From: Bordetella parapertussis
Lineage (GTDB): Bacteria; Pseudomonadota; Gammaproteobacteria; Burkholderiales; Burkholderiaceae_D
Assembly (NCBI GenBank): GCA_945866125.1
Contig: CAMBFZ010000011.1
Coordinates: 54,556 to 118,555, forward strand
Length of the DNA: 64,000 bases
Reading direction: 5' to 3'
The notes under the pieces are model-generated. The model was not told where the DNA came from, did no database searches, and saw only the letters and a list, made by a program, of their open reading frames with translations. A program made the position numbers and the translations under genes. This document shows, in pieces, positions 50,343 to 59,789 of this stretch (positions are counted from its first letter, which is position 1; each line of letters opens with the position of its first letter).

Positions 50343-51878
50343 TTACATCACCGCGCCGACCTGCCACGGCACAAATTCGCTCTGACCATAACCATGTGCC
50401 TCGCTCTTGCTGGCCTGCCCCGACGCGGTTGCAATCAGACGCGTAAAAATTTGCTGGCCGAGCGCCTCGATGGTCACCAAACCATCCACAATCTCACCGC
50501 AGTTAATATCGATATCATCTTGCTGCCGCTGCCACAACGCCGAATTGGTCGACAGCTTCAGCGACGGCGACGGTGCGCAACCATAAGCACTGCCCCGACC
50601 GGTGGTAAAGCAGATCAGGTTAGCCCCACCGGCGACCTGACCGGTTGCACTCACCGGGTCATAGCCGGGCGTATCCATAAACACAAAGCCATGCTCGCGC
50701 ACCGGCTCGGCATATTCATAGACCGCGCGCAGATTGGTGGTGCCGCTCTTGGCCACCGCACCCAGTGACTTTTCTAAAATGGTGGTGAGGCCACCAGCCT
50801 TGTTACCGGGTGAAGGATTATTGTTCATTTCACCTTCGTTAATGGCGGTGTAATGCTCCCACCAGCGAATGCGTGCCAGCAGTTTTTCGCCGACCTCACG
50901 GCTTACTGCACGGCGCGTCAATAAATGTTCAGCCCCATAAATCTCGGGCGTCTCGGACAAGATCGCTGTGCCCCCATGGGCAACGAGCAAATCAACCGCG
51001 GCACCCAGCGCCGGATTGGCGCTGATACCAGAATAACCATCTGATCCACCGCACTGCAAGCCCACCGTCAGGTGCGCCACATCGCAGGCCTCGCGCGCGC
51101 AATCGTTCGCAATCGGCAGCATCTCTTTAATCATGTTGATACCGGCTTCGATGGTCTTGCTGGTACCACCACTGTCTTGAATGTTAAAGGTACGTAGCAG
51201 CGCGCCTTCCTTCAAATGACTATGATCCAGCCAGGCCGCGATCTGATTGGTTTCACATCCAAGGCCCACCACCAGCACACCGGCAAAATTAGGATGCGTC
51301 GCATAACCACTCAAGGTGCGACGCAAGAGTTGCATACCTAGGCCGCTATGGTCCATGCCGCAGCCGGTGCCATGGGTAAGCGCCACCACACCGTCGACCT
51401 GCGCAAATGCACTGAGTGCGCCGGGATTAGTACGCCGCGAAAAATACTCGGCAATGCCACGCGCCACCGTCGCCGAACAATTCACACTCGACAAAATGGC
51501 GATGTAGTTACGCGTGGCCACCTGCCCGTTGGCCCGCACGTAACCCATGAATTCGGCATGCTGACGGGGCTGCTCGGCCACGACATCGGCGCAAAACGCA
51601 TAGTCGCGCGCAAAATCACCTTTGTCTTCGCCGATGGTGCAGTTGTGGACATGCACGTGTTCACCAGCTTGAATGGCTTTACTCGCAAAACCGATGATCT
51701 GGTTATAGCGTCGAATCGGCTCGCCCTGGGCGAGTGCACGCACGGCGACTTTATGGCCGGCCGGAATCAGGCCTTTAATGGTGACGTGCTCGGCGGTGCT
51801 GCCGCCAACGAGCTGGGCGCGGGCAATCAACACATCGTCGTTGGCATGAAGCCGGATAAATGCTGCAGTAGAAGACAT
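50343..51878 (-). CDS. UxaA-family hydrolyase (altronate/galactarate dehydratase-like)
   Basis: 511 residues. An N-terminal SAF domain (about 10-90, LHANDDVLIARAQL...) precedes the GD_AH domain with GYVRANGQVATRNYIAILSSVNCSATVA in pieces and the long conserved GLQCGGSDGYSGISANPALGAAVD. Family members dehydrate hexarates or altronate with iron or manganese. Hexuronate degradation genes are not visible, so the substrate is open. The gene sits in a unit with a NIPSNAP protein and an aminotransferase. Ends EFVPWQVGAVM as in the family. Confidence 0.9.
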   Translation of the reverse strand: MSSTAAFIRLHANDDVLIARAQLVGGSTAEHVTIKGLIPAGHKVAVRALAQGEPIRRYNQIIGFASKAIQAGEHVHVHNCTIGEDKGDFARDYAFCADVVAEQPRQHAEFMGYVRANGQVATRNYIAILSSVNCSATVARGIAEYFSRRTNPGALSAFAQVDGVVALTHGTGCGMDHSGLGMQLLRRTLSGYATHPNFAGVLVVGLGCETNQIAAWLDHSHLKEGALLRTFNIQDSGGTSKTIEAGINMIKEMLPIANDCAREACDVAHLTVGLQCGGSDGYSGISANPALGAAVDLLVAHGGTAILSETPEIYGAEHLLTRRAVSREVGEKLLARIRWWEHYTAINEGEMNNNPSPGNKAGGLTTILEKSLGAVAKSGTTNLRAVYEYAEPVREHGFVFMDTPGYDPVSATGQVAGGANLICFTTGRGSAYGCAPSPSLKLSTNSALWQRQQDDIDINCGEIVDGLVTIEALGQQIFTRLIATASGQASKSEAHGYGQSEFVPWQVGAVM

Positions 51879-51953
51879 AAATCAATCCATTACATGGTGA
51901 TGGTGATGATGACGTTAAAAGCAGACCGGTCTTTATGCCTCTGCCTACTGCCT

Positions 51954-52271
51954 TTAGAGTGTCGGGCCCCAAGGCGCTGCCATCAGCAGTTTGTTTTCCT
52001 GGGATAGCATCAATGGACGGATTTTTTGCGCAAATTCCATGAATTTTGCGTCGCCATAGACGCCCGCCCAAAACGCCCGGCGGTCCGCATCATCCTCAAA
52101 TTTCCACAAATGTACCAACTGATTCAAGGCGCCGATATCACCCGTAAAGTAGCTCACCAATTTGTGCGGATGTTTCTCGAGTGCGGGCCATCCCTCGTTT
52201 TTGTACAAGGACACGACTTCCGCCATTTTGCCCACCATCACGTGGTAGGTGCGCAGTTCATAGATTGCCAT
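51954..52271 (-). CDS. NIPSNAP-family protein
   Basis: 105 residues with the single ferredoxin-like NIPSNAP domain: MAIYELRTYHVMVGKMAEVV, then KLVSYFTGDIGALNQLVHLWKF and SQENKLLMAAPWGPTL. Bacterial NIPSNAP proteins are short, cytosolic and often found in catabolic operons, but have no known activity. GGAG lies eight bases before the start. It stands between an esterase gene and the UxaA gene. Confidence 0.9.
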   Translation of the reverse strand: MAIYELRTYHVMVGKMAEVVSLYKNEGWPALEKHPHKLVSYFTGDIGALNQLVHLWKFEDDADRRAFWAGVYGDAKFMEFAQKIRPLMLSQENKLLMAAPWGPTL

Positions 52272-52316
52272 TGCTGATCTCCTTATTTATAGTTATTGGA
52301 TATTCATTATTCGTTT

Positions 52317-53264
52317 TTACGCATTACCGTGTAACTGATCCTTCAAATAATCTGCACACAATCTTACTGCTGTGTTGGCTTCGTCGATGATGCCGCCCAT
52401 GCCGATAAAGCCGTGAATCTGCCGCTCAAAACAAATATATTGAACACGATTACCCGCAACAGATAATGCATCGGCATATGCCCGCCCCTCATCTCGCAGC
52501 GGATCAAAACCGGCCGTCAATACCAGCGACGGAGGCAAATCACTTAAATCATCGAACAGTAAAGGGGAAGCACGCGGATCCGAGATTGCCTGCTCATCCG
52601 GCAAATACTGTTCTCTAAAATAGCGCATCGCCGAGGCTGTCAGCGAATACCCGGTCGCATAGCGATAGATTGATTCCGTATTAAAGTGCATGTCAGTGGC
52701 CGGATAAATCAGCAGCTGACAAGCCAGCGACAAACCGGCCTTGCCGCGCAAGGTGTGCGCCACCACGGTGGCCAGATTGGCCCCGGCACTATCGCCGCCC
52801 ACCCCAATGCTATGGGGATGAATACCCAGTTGCGCGGCATGTTCGAGGATATAAGTGGTCGCAATGATCGCGTCACCCACGGCAGCCGGAAACGGATGCT
52901 CCGGCGCCTTGCGGTAATTAACCGACAACACCATTACGCCGGAAAAATTAGCCAGTTGCCGGCATAGCGTGTCATGGGTATCAATGTCGCCCATTAACCA
53001 GCCACCACCATGAAAATAAACCAGCGCCGGTAACACCTGCTGCGCGTCTGGCCCCAAAGGCCGGTATTGCCGGACCACGAAGCTGGCATTAGCTTCACCC
53101 AGTGCAAAATCGCGTACCGATGCTACTTCCGGTTTGACTGGTTGCAGCCGGCCGCGTGACTTTTTATATAACTCCCGCGCCTCGTCCGGCGTGACCTGCT
53201 CGGGTCCGGGAATATTTTTGCTAGCGACCAGATCGACCAGCGCCTTTGCCTGTGGATCAAGCAT
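52317..53264 (-). CDS. Alpha/beta hydrolase, HSL-type esterase
   Basis: 315 residues of the hormone-sensitive-lipase group: HGGGWLMGDIDT as oxyanion hole, the nucleophile elbow GGDSAGANLA, the acid in TAGFDPLRDEG and the histidine in RQIHGFIGMG. It hydrolyses esters or lactones in the cytosol; no signal peptide is present. GGAGA precedes the start. In this setting it could open the lactone or ester made by the Baeyer-Villiger enzyme at 59790, but the genes are 6 kb apart. Confidence 0.92.
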   Translation of the reverse strand: MLDPQAKALVDLVASKNIPGPEQVTPDEARELYKKSRGRLQPVKPEVASVRDFALGEANASFVVRQYRPLGPDAQQVLPALVYFHGGGWLMGDIDTHDTLCRQLANFSGVMVLSVNYRKAPEHPFPAAVGDAIIATTYILEHAAQLGIHPHSIGVGGDSAGANLATVVAHTLRGKAGLSLACQLLIYPATDMHFNTESIYRYATGYSLTASAMRYFREQYLPDEQAISDPRASPLLFDDLSDLPPSLVLTAGFDPLRDEGRAYADALSVAGNRVQYICFERQIHGFIGMGGIIDEANTAVRLCADYLKDQLHGNA

Positions 53265-53420
53265 GATTTATTCTCCGTTAAAAAATTCTGATGTCTGCGC
53301 AGCGTGCTGCGTATTATCAGCCTGAGCATAATAATTGAGCAAACTTAAAATCAAGTCGACAACAATACAAGATAACTTATACTCAATCTGAATTCCTACA
53401 ATAATAAAGGAGACAACAGC

Positions 53421-54704
53421 ATGAGCAAAAAACATGATCCCCATCCCGTGCAGCCTAAGCGCCGCGCCTTATTGCAGGGTGCCGCTGCCGTAGCTGGTGT
53501 GGCCGGCCTAGGTAGCTTAGGTTTTCCCGCCATTTCGCTGGCACAAAATAAGCCCATCCGGATTGGCATGCCGACTATTTTGTCTGGTCGGGTAGCGATG
53601 CTGGGTCAGGCCTCGAGTAATGCGGCCATGATGGAGGTTGAAAAATTCAACGCCATCGGCGGGCTTGGCGGTCGCAAAATCGAACTCATCATCCGCGACT
53701 CAAAGGGTCAGCCACAAGAAGCCGCACGGGTCGCACGCGAGCTCATCACCTCAGACGGCTGCGAGATTTTGGTGGATGCAGAAGCGTCGTCGGGCGCCTT
53801 TGCGGTACACGAAGTCGCCCGCGATCTGGGTGTACTGGTGATGCACACCTGCTCGGAGACGTCTGCACTAACTGCAGACCCCAAGCTGCGCACCGCGATG
53901 TCATTTCGCTGTGCCAGACAGGGCGTGCATGATGCCATCATCGGTGGCGCTTACGCGGCCAAAGTCGCCAAAGAAAAAAACCTGCGGCGCTGGATGACGT
54001 GCTCACCGGATTACGCCTACGGCCGCGATACCACGGCTGAATTTATCGAATATCTCAAGTACTTCAATAAAGACATCGAAGTCGTTGGCGATGCCTGGCC
54101 CAAGCTGTTTCAGGCCGATTACAGTGAGGTCATTACCCGTCTGCTACAGGGCAATCCGCAAGCGGTGTATTCGTGTCTGTGGGGTGGAGATTTGACGTCC
54201 TTCATTGACCAATCCAACATCTACGCGCTGTTTAAGGGTAAGCAGTTTTTTGCCGTGAACATGGCCGATTATGCGGTACTGCACAATGTCAAAAACGTAC
54301 CGCCTGGACTGCACTCCGGCAATCGCTATCTGAAGAGCTTCCCGACGGCAGCGGCCAATTTTTCCTGGGCCAATACCTATCAGGCCAAGTACAAAGATCT
54401 GCCACTCAATTGGGCCTGGCAAAACGCAGCCTGCCTGCAGTTTTTGACCACCGCCATTAAAAAAGCCAATAGCGCCGACGGCAAAAAAGTCGCTGAGGTG
54501 TTACGTGGTCTGACCATTGATTCGCCCTTTGGCGCTAATGGCAAATTAACGCTGCGTGCCGAAGACCATACGCTGGTGGACTATGCGCTGGGTTGGGGTG
54601 AACTCAGCGGTAAAGAACCCTTCATGCCCAACCCCCTGCCCGGCAACTGGAAGCAAATCACCGAGCTGGAAGCGGAATGGAAAAAGCGTAAAGGTTTTGC
54701 CTGA
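53421..54704 (+). CDS. Branched-chain-type ABC transporter substrate-binding protein (second system)
   Basis: 427 residues. A twin-arginine-like signal (PKRRALLQGAAAVAGVAGLGSLGFPAISLA in pieces) exports it. The mature protein is a type I binding protein: PIRIGMPTILSGRVAMLGQ, then GGLGGRKIELIIRDSKGQPQE, and DYAYGRDTTAEFIEYL. AAGGAGA is well placed before the ATG. Unlike the first system, the binding protein here opens the operon. It is separated from livH by a REP-like hairpin. Confidence 0.92.
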   Translation: MSKKHDPHPVQPKRRALLQGAAAVAGVAGLGSLGFPAISLAQNKPIRIGMPTILSGRVAMLGQASSNAAMMEVEKFNAIGGLGGRKIELIIRDSKGQPQEAARVARELITSDGCEILVDAEASSGAFAVHEVARDLGVLVMHTCSETSALTADPKLRTAMSFRCARQGVHDAIIGGAYAAKVAKEKNLRRWMTCSPDYAYGRDTTAEFIEYLKYFNKDIEVVGDAWPKLFQADYSEVITRLLQGNPQAVYSCLWGGDLTSFIDQSNIYALFKGKQFFAVNMADYAVLHNVKNVPPGLHSGNRYLKSFPTAAANFSWANTYQAKYKDLPLNWAWQNAACLQFLTTAIKKANSADGKKVAEVLRGLTIDSPFGANGKLTLRAEDHTLVDYALGWGELSGKEPFMPNPLPGNWKQITELEAEWKKRKGFA

Positions 54705-54756
54705 GCTTGCTGGCATGAGACCAAGGCACGGCGCTGCCCAAAAAAATGGGCAACAC

Positions 54757-54791
54757 CGTCATCCCGGCACAGGCCGGGATCCCGCGTCTTT
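54757..54791 (-). repeat. REP-like hairpin element
   Basis: ATCCCGGC (54761-54768) pairs with GCCGGGAT (54773-54780) across ACAG. Read on the minus strand, AAAGAC-x-CGGG-x-TCCC-x-GCCT-xx-GCCGGGA matches the terminator at 48973-49016 at most positions, so both belong to one repeat family. A short hairpin GCCCAAAAAAATGGGC lies just upstream at 54736-54751. It lies between the binding-protein and livH genes of the second Liv operon and could modulate the relative amount of transcript. Confidence 0.65.
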
Positions 54792-54872
54792 GTTTGGTCG
54801 CTCAATAAAAAACAGCATTGATTTTTCGTTTTATTAAGTAGATTAATGGCAGCATCCCCGATGGAGACTTGA

Positions 54873-55778
54873 TTGAATCCCACCGCCCTATTTGAATGTC
54901 TCAGCTCGAGCTCGTGCATCGTCACCCAATTAGGTACCGGCTTAATCGTGGGCTCGCTGCTTTTTCTCGTCGCCGCCGGTCTGACACTGATCTTCGGCGT
55001 ACTGGGTGTAGTCAATTTTGCGCATGGCTCGTTCTACATGCTCGGTGCCTACGTTGCGCTGACAGCCTATCGCGTCTCCGGCAGCTTCACGATCGCTGTC
55101 CTCGCCGCCGGACTGGGAGTGGGTTTGTTTGGTCTGCTGTTTGAACGCTTCCTGATGCGCCGCGTCTATAAGGCTGACGTACTCATGCAGCTTCTGGTGT
55201 GCTACGCCATCGTACTCATCATGGACGATGTCGTTAAAATTGTATGGGGTGCCGAGTTTCAGTCGATGGGCATGCCCGACGCCTTTCAGTCGCCGCCTTT
55301 GTTTATCGCTGGCGGGGTCATACCTGTTTTTTATGTTTATCTGATCGCTGCTGCGATGGGCATTGCGTTGGTACTGTGGGCGATCCTAACCCATACCCGC
55401 ATCGGCAAAATCGTACGCGCTGCCGCACAAAACCCCACCATGACCTCCGCGCTTGGCATTAATACCAGCCTAATTTATGCCGGCGTGTTTGCCTTCGGCG
55501 GTCTGCTCGCCGGCATGGCGGGCGGCCTGGCCGCACCGGTCCGCTCGATGTCACCAGGCATGGGCTTTTCGATTTTGATTGAATCCTTCATCGTCACCGT
55601 CATCGGCGGCATGGGCTCGGTCAGCGGGGCATTGGTGGGCGCTTTGCTGATCGGCCTGATCCGCTCTTTCGGCACCATAGGCTTTCCGCTCTTTGTGGAG
55701 GGCCTGATGTTTTTGGCGATGGTGCTGATTTTAATTTTGCGGCCCAATGGTTTGCTCGGTAAGGAGTCACGTGCATGA
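54873..55778 (+). CDS. livH: Liv-type ABC transporter permease (LivH, second system)
   Basis: 301 residues, eight membrane segments. VNFAHGSFYMLGAYVALTAY and RAAAQNPTMTSALGIN are family blocks, with SFIVTVIGGMGSVSGALVGALLIG and the ending ILRPNGLLGKESRA. The start is a TTG at 54873 with GGAGA nine bases before it; ATG codons in frame are too far into the protein. It overlaps livM by four bases. Confidence 0.9.
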   Translation: MNPTALFECLSSSSCIVTQLGTGLIVGSLLFLVAAGLTLIFGVLGVVNFAHGSFYMLGAYVALTAYRVSGSFTIAVLAAGLGVGLFGLLFERFLMRRVYKADVLMQLLVCYAIVLIMDDVVKIVWGAEFQSMGMPDAFQSPPLFIAGGVIPVFYVYLIAAAMGIALVLWAILTHTRIGKIVRAAAQNPTMTSALGINTSLIYAGVFAFGGLLAGMAGGLAAPVRSMSPGMGFSILIESFIVTVIGGMGSVSGALVGALLIGLIRSFGTIGFPLFVEGLMFLAMVLILILRPNGLLGKESRA

Positions 55779-56746
55779 AGTCTGCCAATAACTTGCGCAG
55801 TGATGTGTTCTGGGCCGTAGCTGCGCTGGCGCTACTCGCTGCGCTGCCCTTCCTGACCCAGTCACGGGTGGCGCTTGATTTTGTTATCCGTCTGGCTTCG
55901 CTCGGCATTTTCGCGACCTCATTAAATATTCTGGTGGGCTATGGCGGACTAGTCTCGTTTGGTCATGCGATGTATTTCGGCGGTGGCGCGTATGCCTTTG
56001 GCTTGCTGATGCAAAATACTGGCGCGCCTATTCCTGCGGCCATGCTTGGCGCGATCGGTTTTTGTGGTCTGCTCGGGCTGGTCGTTGGCGCCATCTGCGT
56101 CAGATTAAAAGAAATTTATTTTTCTTTTTTAACCTTGGCTTTTCAGATGCTGCTGCATAGCGTGATCCTGACGTGGACCTCATTGACCGGCGGTGATCAG
56201 GGTCTCACTGGCGGCATTCCGCGACCACCGTTTTGGGGCATCAATCTAGCTGACCACACCACGCTCTACTGGTTTGCCTGCGTGCTTGGTGTCCTATGCC
56301 TGCTGCTCATTCGCACCGTCCTGCAGTCGCCTTTCGGAGCGACCCTGCGCATGGTGCGAGACAACGCCGAGCGCGCCGCGTTTCTGGGCATTGATGTCTG
56401 GCGTATCAAGCTCTATGCGTACATCCTAGCAAGCTGCATGGCCAGTATTGGCGGCATCCTGATGGCGCTGTTTGTGTCGGGCGCGTTTCCGGATTTTGGC
56501 TACTGGACCATGTCGGGTGACGCGATCTTCATGATCATGATGGGTGGCCTGCATGTCTTCATCGGCCCCATGGTCGGCGCCTCGCTGCTGCTGCTGTTTA
56601 ACGACATCATCACCCGCAGCACCGAATTCCATGGCCTGGCCCTTGGACTTGTGGTGCTGCTGTTTGCGCTTGGCTTTAAGCGCGGCATCACTGACTTTGC
56701 CATTGACCTATTTCACCCATCAAATAAAAACGGAGAACCTAAATGA
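55775..56746 (+). CDS. livM: Liv-type ABC transporter permease (LivM, second system)
   Basis: 323 residues, integral membrane. ASLGIFATSLNILVGYGGLVSFGHAMYFGGGAYAFG in pieces is the N-terminal family block, and the loop RDNAERAAFLGIDVWRIKLYAYILAS follows. It ends with VVLLFALGFKRGITDFAID. Overlaps of four bases with both livH before and the SDR after show translational coupling. Confidence 0.92.
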   Translation: MKSANNLRSDVFWAVAALALLAALPFLTQSRVALDFVIRLASLGIFATSLNILVGYGGLVSFGHAMYFGGGAYAFGLLMQNTGAPIPAAMLGAIGFCGLLGLVVGAICVRLKEIYFSFLTLAFQMLLHSVILTWTSLTGGDQGLTGGIPRPPFWGINLADHTTLYWFACVLGVLCLLLIRTVLQSPFGATLRMVRDNAERAAFLGIDVWRIKLYAYILASCMASIGGILMALFVSGAFPDFGYWTMSGDAIFMIMMGGLHVFIGPMVGASLLLLFNDIITRSTEFHGLALGLVVLLFALGFKRGITDFAIDLFHPSNKNGEPK

Positions 56747-57549
56747 AGCAGCAAACAATCACCGTTGTCACCGGTGGCGCCAGCGGCATTGGTGCGGCCT
56801 GCGTGCAGCATCTGGTACAGCGCGGCGATACCGTCATCGTGCTGGATTTGCCCGGCACCTGGTCGGATGCTAAAACTAAATCAACCGGCGTTGCCGCGTT
56901 TTATCCCTGCGACGTGCTGGAAGAAACCACGGTACGCGACGCGGCCGCCCTGATCGAAAAAAATCATGGCCCCATCACCGGACTCATCAACAGCGCCGGC
57001 ATCTTGCAACGCCGTCTGCCACCGGAAGAACTGGGCATGGCCGAATGGGACAAGGTCATTGCGGTCGACCAGCGCGGCACCTATCTGGCCTGCGCCGTGT
57101 TTGGCTCGCGCATGGCCGAACACGGGCACGGTGCCATCGTCAACATTGCCTCCATCACCGGATGGCGATCGATTCCGCTGCACGCGTATGCACCAGCCAA
57201 GGCCGCAGTCATTTCGATTACGGCCTGCCTGGCCGCGGAATGGGGACGCTCGGGCGTGCGCGTCAATGCGATCTCGCCCGGCTACACGCTCACCGAAGCG
57301 CTGCAGGCTGCCATTGACCGCGGCGACCGCAATCCCGATGACCTGACCTCGCAGGCTGCGATGGGGCGCATGGTAACCCCGGCCGAAGTCGCCGATGCTG
57401 TTGGCTTTCTGCTCTCGCCGGCAGCGACCGCCATTACCGGTATCAACCTGCCGGTCGATTGCGGCTGGCTGGCCGGTTCAACCTGGCAAACCTATGGCGG
57501 CGTGCCGCCCGCACGCGCGCTAGCTGCCAGCGCCTCTGGTGGCCACTAA
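56743..57549 (+). CDS. Short-chain dehydrogenase inside the second Liv operon
   Basis: 268 residues. GGASGIGAACV is the dinucleotide motif, NSAGILQR the NNAG-like segment, NIASITGWR holds the catalytic serine and YAPAKAA the Tyr-x-x-x-Lys. The substrate is unknown. The gene sits between permease and ATPase genes with overlaps of four bases (livM) and one base (livG), so it is made together with the importer. That suggests it acts on the imported compound. Confidence 0.9.
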   Translation: MKQQTITVVTGGASGIGAACVQHLVQRGDTVIVLDLPGTWSDAKTKSTGVAAFYPCDVLEETTVRDAAALIEKNHGPITGLINSAGILQRRLPPEELGMAEWDKVIAVDQRGTYLACAVFGSRMAEHGHGAIVNIASITGWRSIPLHAYAPAKAAVISITACLAAEWGRSGVRVNAISPGYTLTEALQAAIDRGDRNPDDLTSQAAMGRMVTPAEVADAVGFLLSPAATAITGINLPVDCGWLAGSTWQTYGGVPPARALAASASGGH

Positions 57550-58301
57550 TGCTGCGGGTTGAACATCTCTGCAAATCCTTTGGTGGCGTCACCGCCACCT
57601 CGGATGTATCGATGCATTTTCCGGCCGGCTCGTTGTCGGCCGTGATCGGCCCCAACGGCGCCGGCAAGACGACATTCTTTAACCTGATCTCGGGCGCGTT
57701 ACCGGCCGACTCAGGACGCATTTTGTTGGACGGTGAAGATATCGTCGGCCTACCCAGCCGGGAGATCATCCGCAAAGGTATCGGACGCGCGTTTCAGGTC
57801 GCCAAATTATTCAAAACGCTCACCGTTGAAGAATCGCTGCGCGGCGCGTTGCAATCCCCGCTAGGTAAATCTGCCCAGATGCAGGGACGCTTTCCGTTGG
57901 CCCAAACGCGCGACCGCGCGATGGAAGTGATGGAGCAACTCGGGCTGCAACACAAGGCCGATGTCGTCAGCGGTAATTTGTCCCACGGTGACCAAAAGCT
58001 GCTCGATATTGCGCTGGCGCTGGTGCTCAAACCCAAGGTGCTACTGCTCGACGAACCCGTTGCCGGCATGGGCCCGGAAGAGCGCACGCAAATGATCGAT
58101 ACCGTCTACGCACTTTGGCAAAAAGGCGGGCTTACCATTGTCTTGATCGAACACGATATGGAGATCGTGTTCCGGATTGCTCAGCATATTCATGTTCTGT
58201 CTTACGGCAAGCTGCTTGCCGAAGGCACACCCGAACAAATTCGTACCAACCCGGCCGTGATCGAAGCCTACCTAGGCACCCCCAAAGAGGTAGTGACATG
58301 A
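57549..58301 (+). CDS. livG: Liv-type ABC transporter ATPase (LivG, second system)
   Basis: 250 residues from the ATG at 57549, which overlaps the SDR stop (TAATG). Walker A IGPNGAGKTTFFN, signature LSHGDQKLLDIALAL, Walker B LLLDEPVAGMGPEE and the switch histidine in IEHDM. The frame upstream of 57549 is open but lies within the SDR gene. It overlaps LivF by four bases. Confidence 0.93.
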   Translation: MLRVEHLCKSFGGVTATSDVSMHFPAGSLSAVIGPNGAGKTTFFNLISGALPADSGRILLDGEDIVGLPSREIIRKGIGRAFQVAKLFKTLTVEESLRGALQSPLGKSAQMQGRFPLAQTRDRAMEVMEQLGLQHKADVVSGNLSHGDQKLLDIALALVLKPKVLLLDEPVAGMGPEERTQMIDTVYALWQKGGLTIVLIEHDMEIVFRIAQHIHVLSYGKLLAEGTPEQIRTNPAVIEAYLGTPKEVVT

Positions 58302-59008
58302 CGATGATGTTGGAGGTCAGCGGGCTGGAGGTGCAATACGGCAGCAGTCAGGTTTTGTTTGGGCTTGGGCTGCAGGTTCGGCAGGGCGAGACGCTCGCGC
58401 TTTTAGGTCGTAACGGCGCGGGCAAGAGCACAACCATGAAAGCTATTGCAGGTGTTATCGCGGCTCGCGCGGGTAGCGTCACCTTTAACGGCCGCGTCAT
58501 TACCGGCATGCCCTCGCACCGGATTGCGCGCGCCGGCATCGGCTTTGTGCCGGAAGACCGTCAGATATTTACCGGCCTATCGGTCGAAGATAATTTACTG
58601 ATTGCCACCAAGCGCGGCGCCGATGGTCGTCAAGACTGGAGTCTGGAACGGGTCTATCAAATGCTGCCGCTGTTGCAGCCGCTGCGACAACGGCAGGGCG
58701 GTTTATTATCCGGCGGCGAGCAGCAGATGCTCACGATCGGTCGCTCGCTGATGGGCAACCCGGCCCTGCTTTTGCTCGACGAACCAAGCGAAGGTCTCGC
58801 GCCCATCATGGTACAAAAAATCGGCACGCTGATTGACAGCCTGCGCCAGCAAGGCACCACCATCGTGCTGGCCGAACAGAATCTGCATTTTTGTCTGGGG
58901 CTAGCAGATCGTGCGGTCGTGATCGACAAAGGCCTCGATGTGTTCGCCGGCAGCATCGCCGAGCTCAATGCCAACGCCGCGATCAAGCAGCGTTATTTAT
59001 CTGTCTGA
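58298..59008 (+). CDS. livF: Liv-type ABC transporter ATPase (LivF, second system)
   Basis: 236 residues. Walker A LGRNGAGKSTTMK, signature LSGGEQQMLTIGRSL, Walker B LLLLDEPSEGL and the switch region LAEQNLHFCL. The start at 58298 (MTMMLEVSGLEV) overlaps the LivG stop by four bases; the upstream open frame is within LivG. It ends the transporter part of the operon and is followed after 33 bases by an SDR gene. Confidence 0.93.
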   Translation: MTMMLEVSGLEVQYGSSQVLFGLGLQVRQGETLALLGRNGAGKSTTMKAIAGVIAARAGSVTFNGRVITGMPSHRIARAGIGFVPEDRQIFTGLSVEDNLLIATKRGADGRQDWSLERVYQMLPLLQPLRQRQGGLLSGGEQQMLTIGRSLMGNPALLLLDEPSEGLAPIMVQKIGTLIDSLRQQGTTIVLAEQNLHFCLGLADRAVVIDKGLDVFAGSIAELNANAAIKQRYLSV

Positions 59009-59041
59009 AGCCCCACTTATTTTTTTACGCTGATTGTCATC

Positions 59042-59788
59042 ATGACCGATTCCCCTGTCGCGCCATCACCTCCTTTTTCTCTGTGCGGCGAGCGCGTGCT
59101 CATCACCGGCGCTAACGGCGGCATCGGCGCGGCCACCGCCCGACTCTGCAGCGCACTCGGCGCCTCACTAGTGCTCACTGACCTTGCCTTCAGCGACACC
59201 GAACTGGCTCAATTATCGGGCGTCGAAGCGGCGCATAGCTGCGACTCCACTGACCGCGCCGGTATCGAAAAAATCGTCGCGCAGCACGCTCCCCTGACGG
59301 CCTTGATTGACACCGCCGCGATCTGCCCATTTGATGAAGACTGGCTCGCACCTGACTGGGATCAGGACGCCTTTACGCGGGTCATGCGGGTGAATGTATT
59401 GGGGCCGATTAATCTGGTCAGAGCTGTCATGCCGGGCATGATCGAACGTCAGCGCGGCAGCATCGTATTGTGCGGATCGATCGCCGGCTGGACCGGCGGC
59501 TTGCGCGCGGGGCCGCATTATGTGGCCTCAAAAGGTGGCATCCATGCGTTGGTGCGCTGGTTTGCGCAGCGCGCCACGCCACACGGTGTGCGGGTCAATG
59601 CGGTGGCGCCCGGCCCCATTGACAGCAGCATGACGGCCGGACAGGCCTATGAGCCCGCGGCCTTTCCGATGAAGCGTATGGGCCAGCCCGATGAGATCGC
59701 CAACGCCCTTGCTTTCCTCGCCTCGCCGGCTGCGTCATTCATTGCCGGCAGCGTGATGGACGTCAATGGTGGCGTGTTGATGCGCTAG
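59042..59788 (+). CDS. Short-chain dehydrogenase/reductase
   Basis: 248 residues. GANGGIGAAT is the cofactor motif, but the usual NNAG is DTAAI here. The catalytic serine is in VLCGSIAGW and the Tyr-x-x-x-Lys pair in YVASKGG. The C-terminus DVNGGVLMR is typical. The gene is probably the last of the second Liv operon and ends one base before the stop of the convergent Baeyer-Villiger monooxygenase. An alcohol-to-ketone step feeding that enzyme is a reasonable guess. Confidence 0.9.
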   Translation: MTDSPVAPSPPFSLCGERVLITGANGGIGAATARLCSALGASLVLTDLAFSDTELAQLSGVEAAHSCDSTDRAGIEKIVAQHAPLTALIDTAAICPFDEDWLAPDWDQDAFTRVMRVNVLGPINLVRAVMPGMIERQRGSIVLCGSIAGWTGGLRAGPHYVASKGGIHALVRWFAQRATPHGVRVNAVAPGPIDSSMTAGQAYEPAAFPMKRMGQPDEIANALAFLASPAASFIAGSVMDVNGGVLMR

Positions 59789-59789
59789 C

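Noticed and set aside
54556..54837. Plus-strand frame running across the end of the binding-protein gene and the REP-like hairpin
   Set aside because: It is out of frame with the real gene and translates the repeat.
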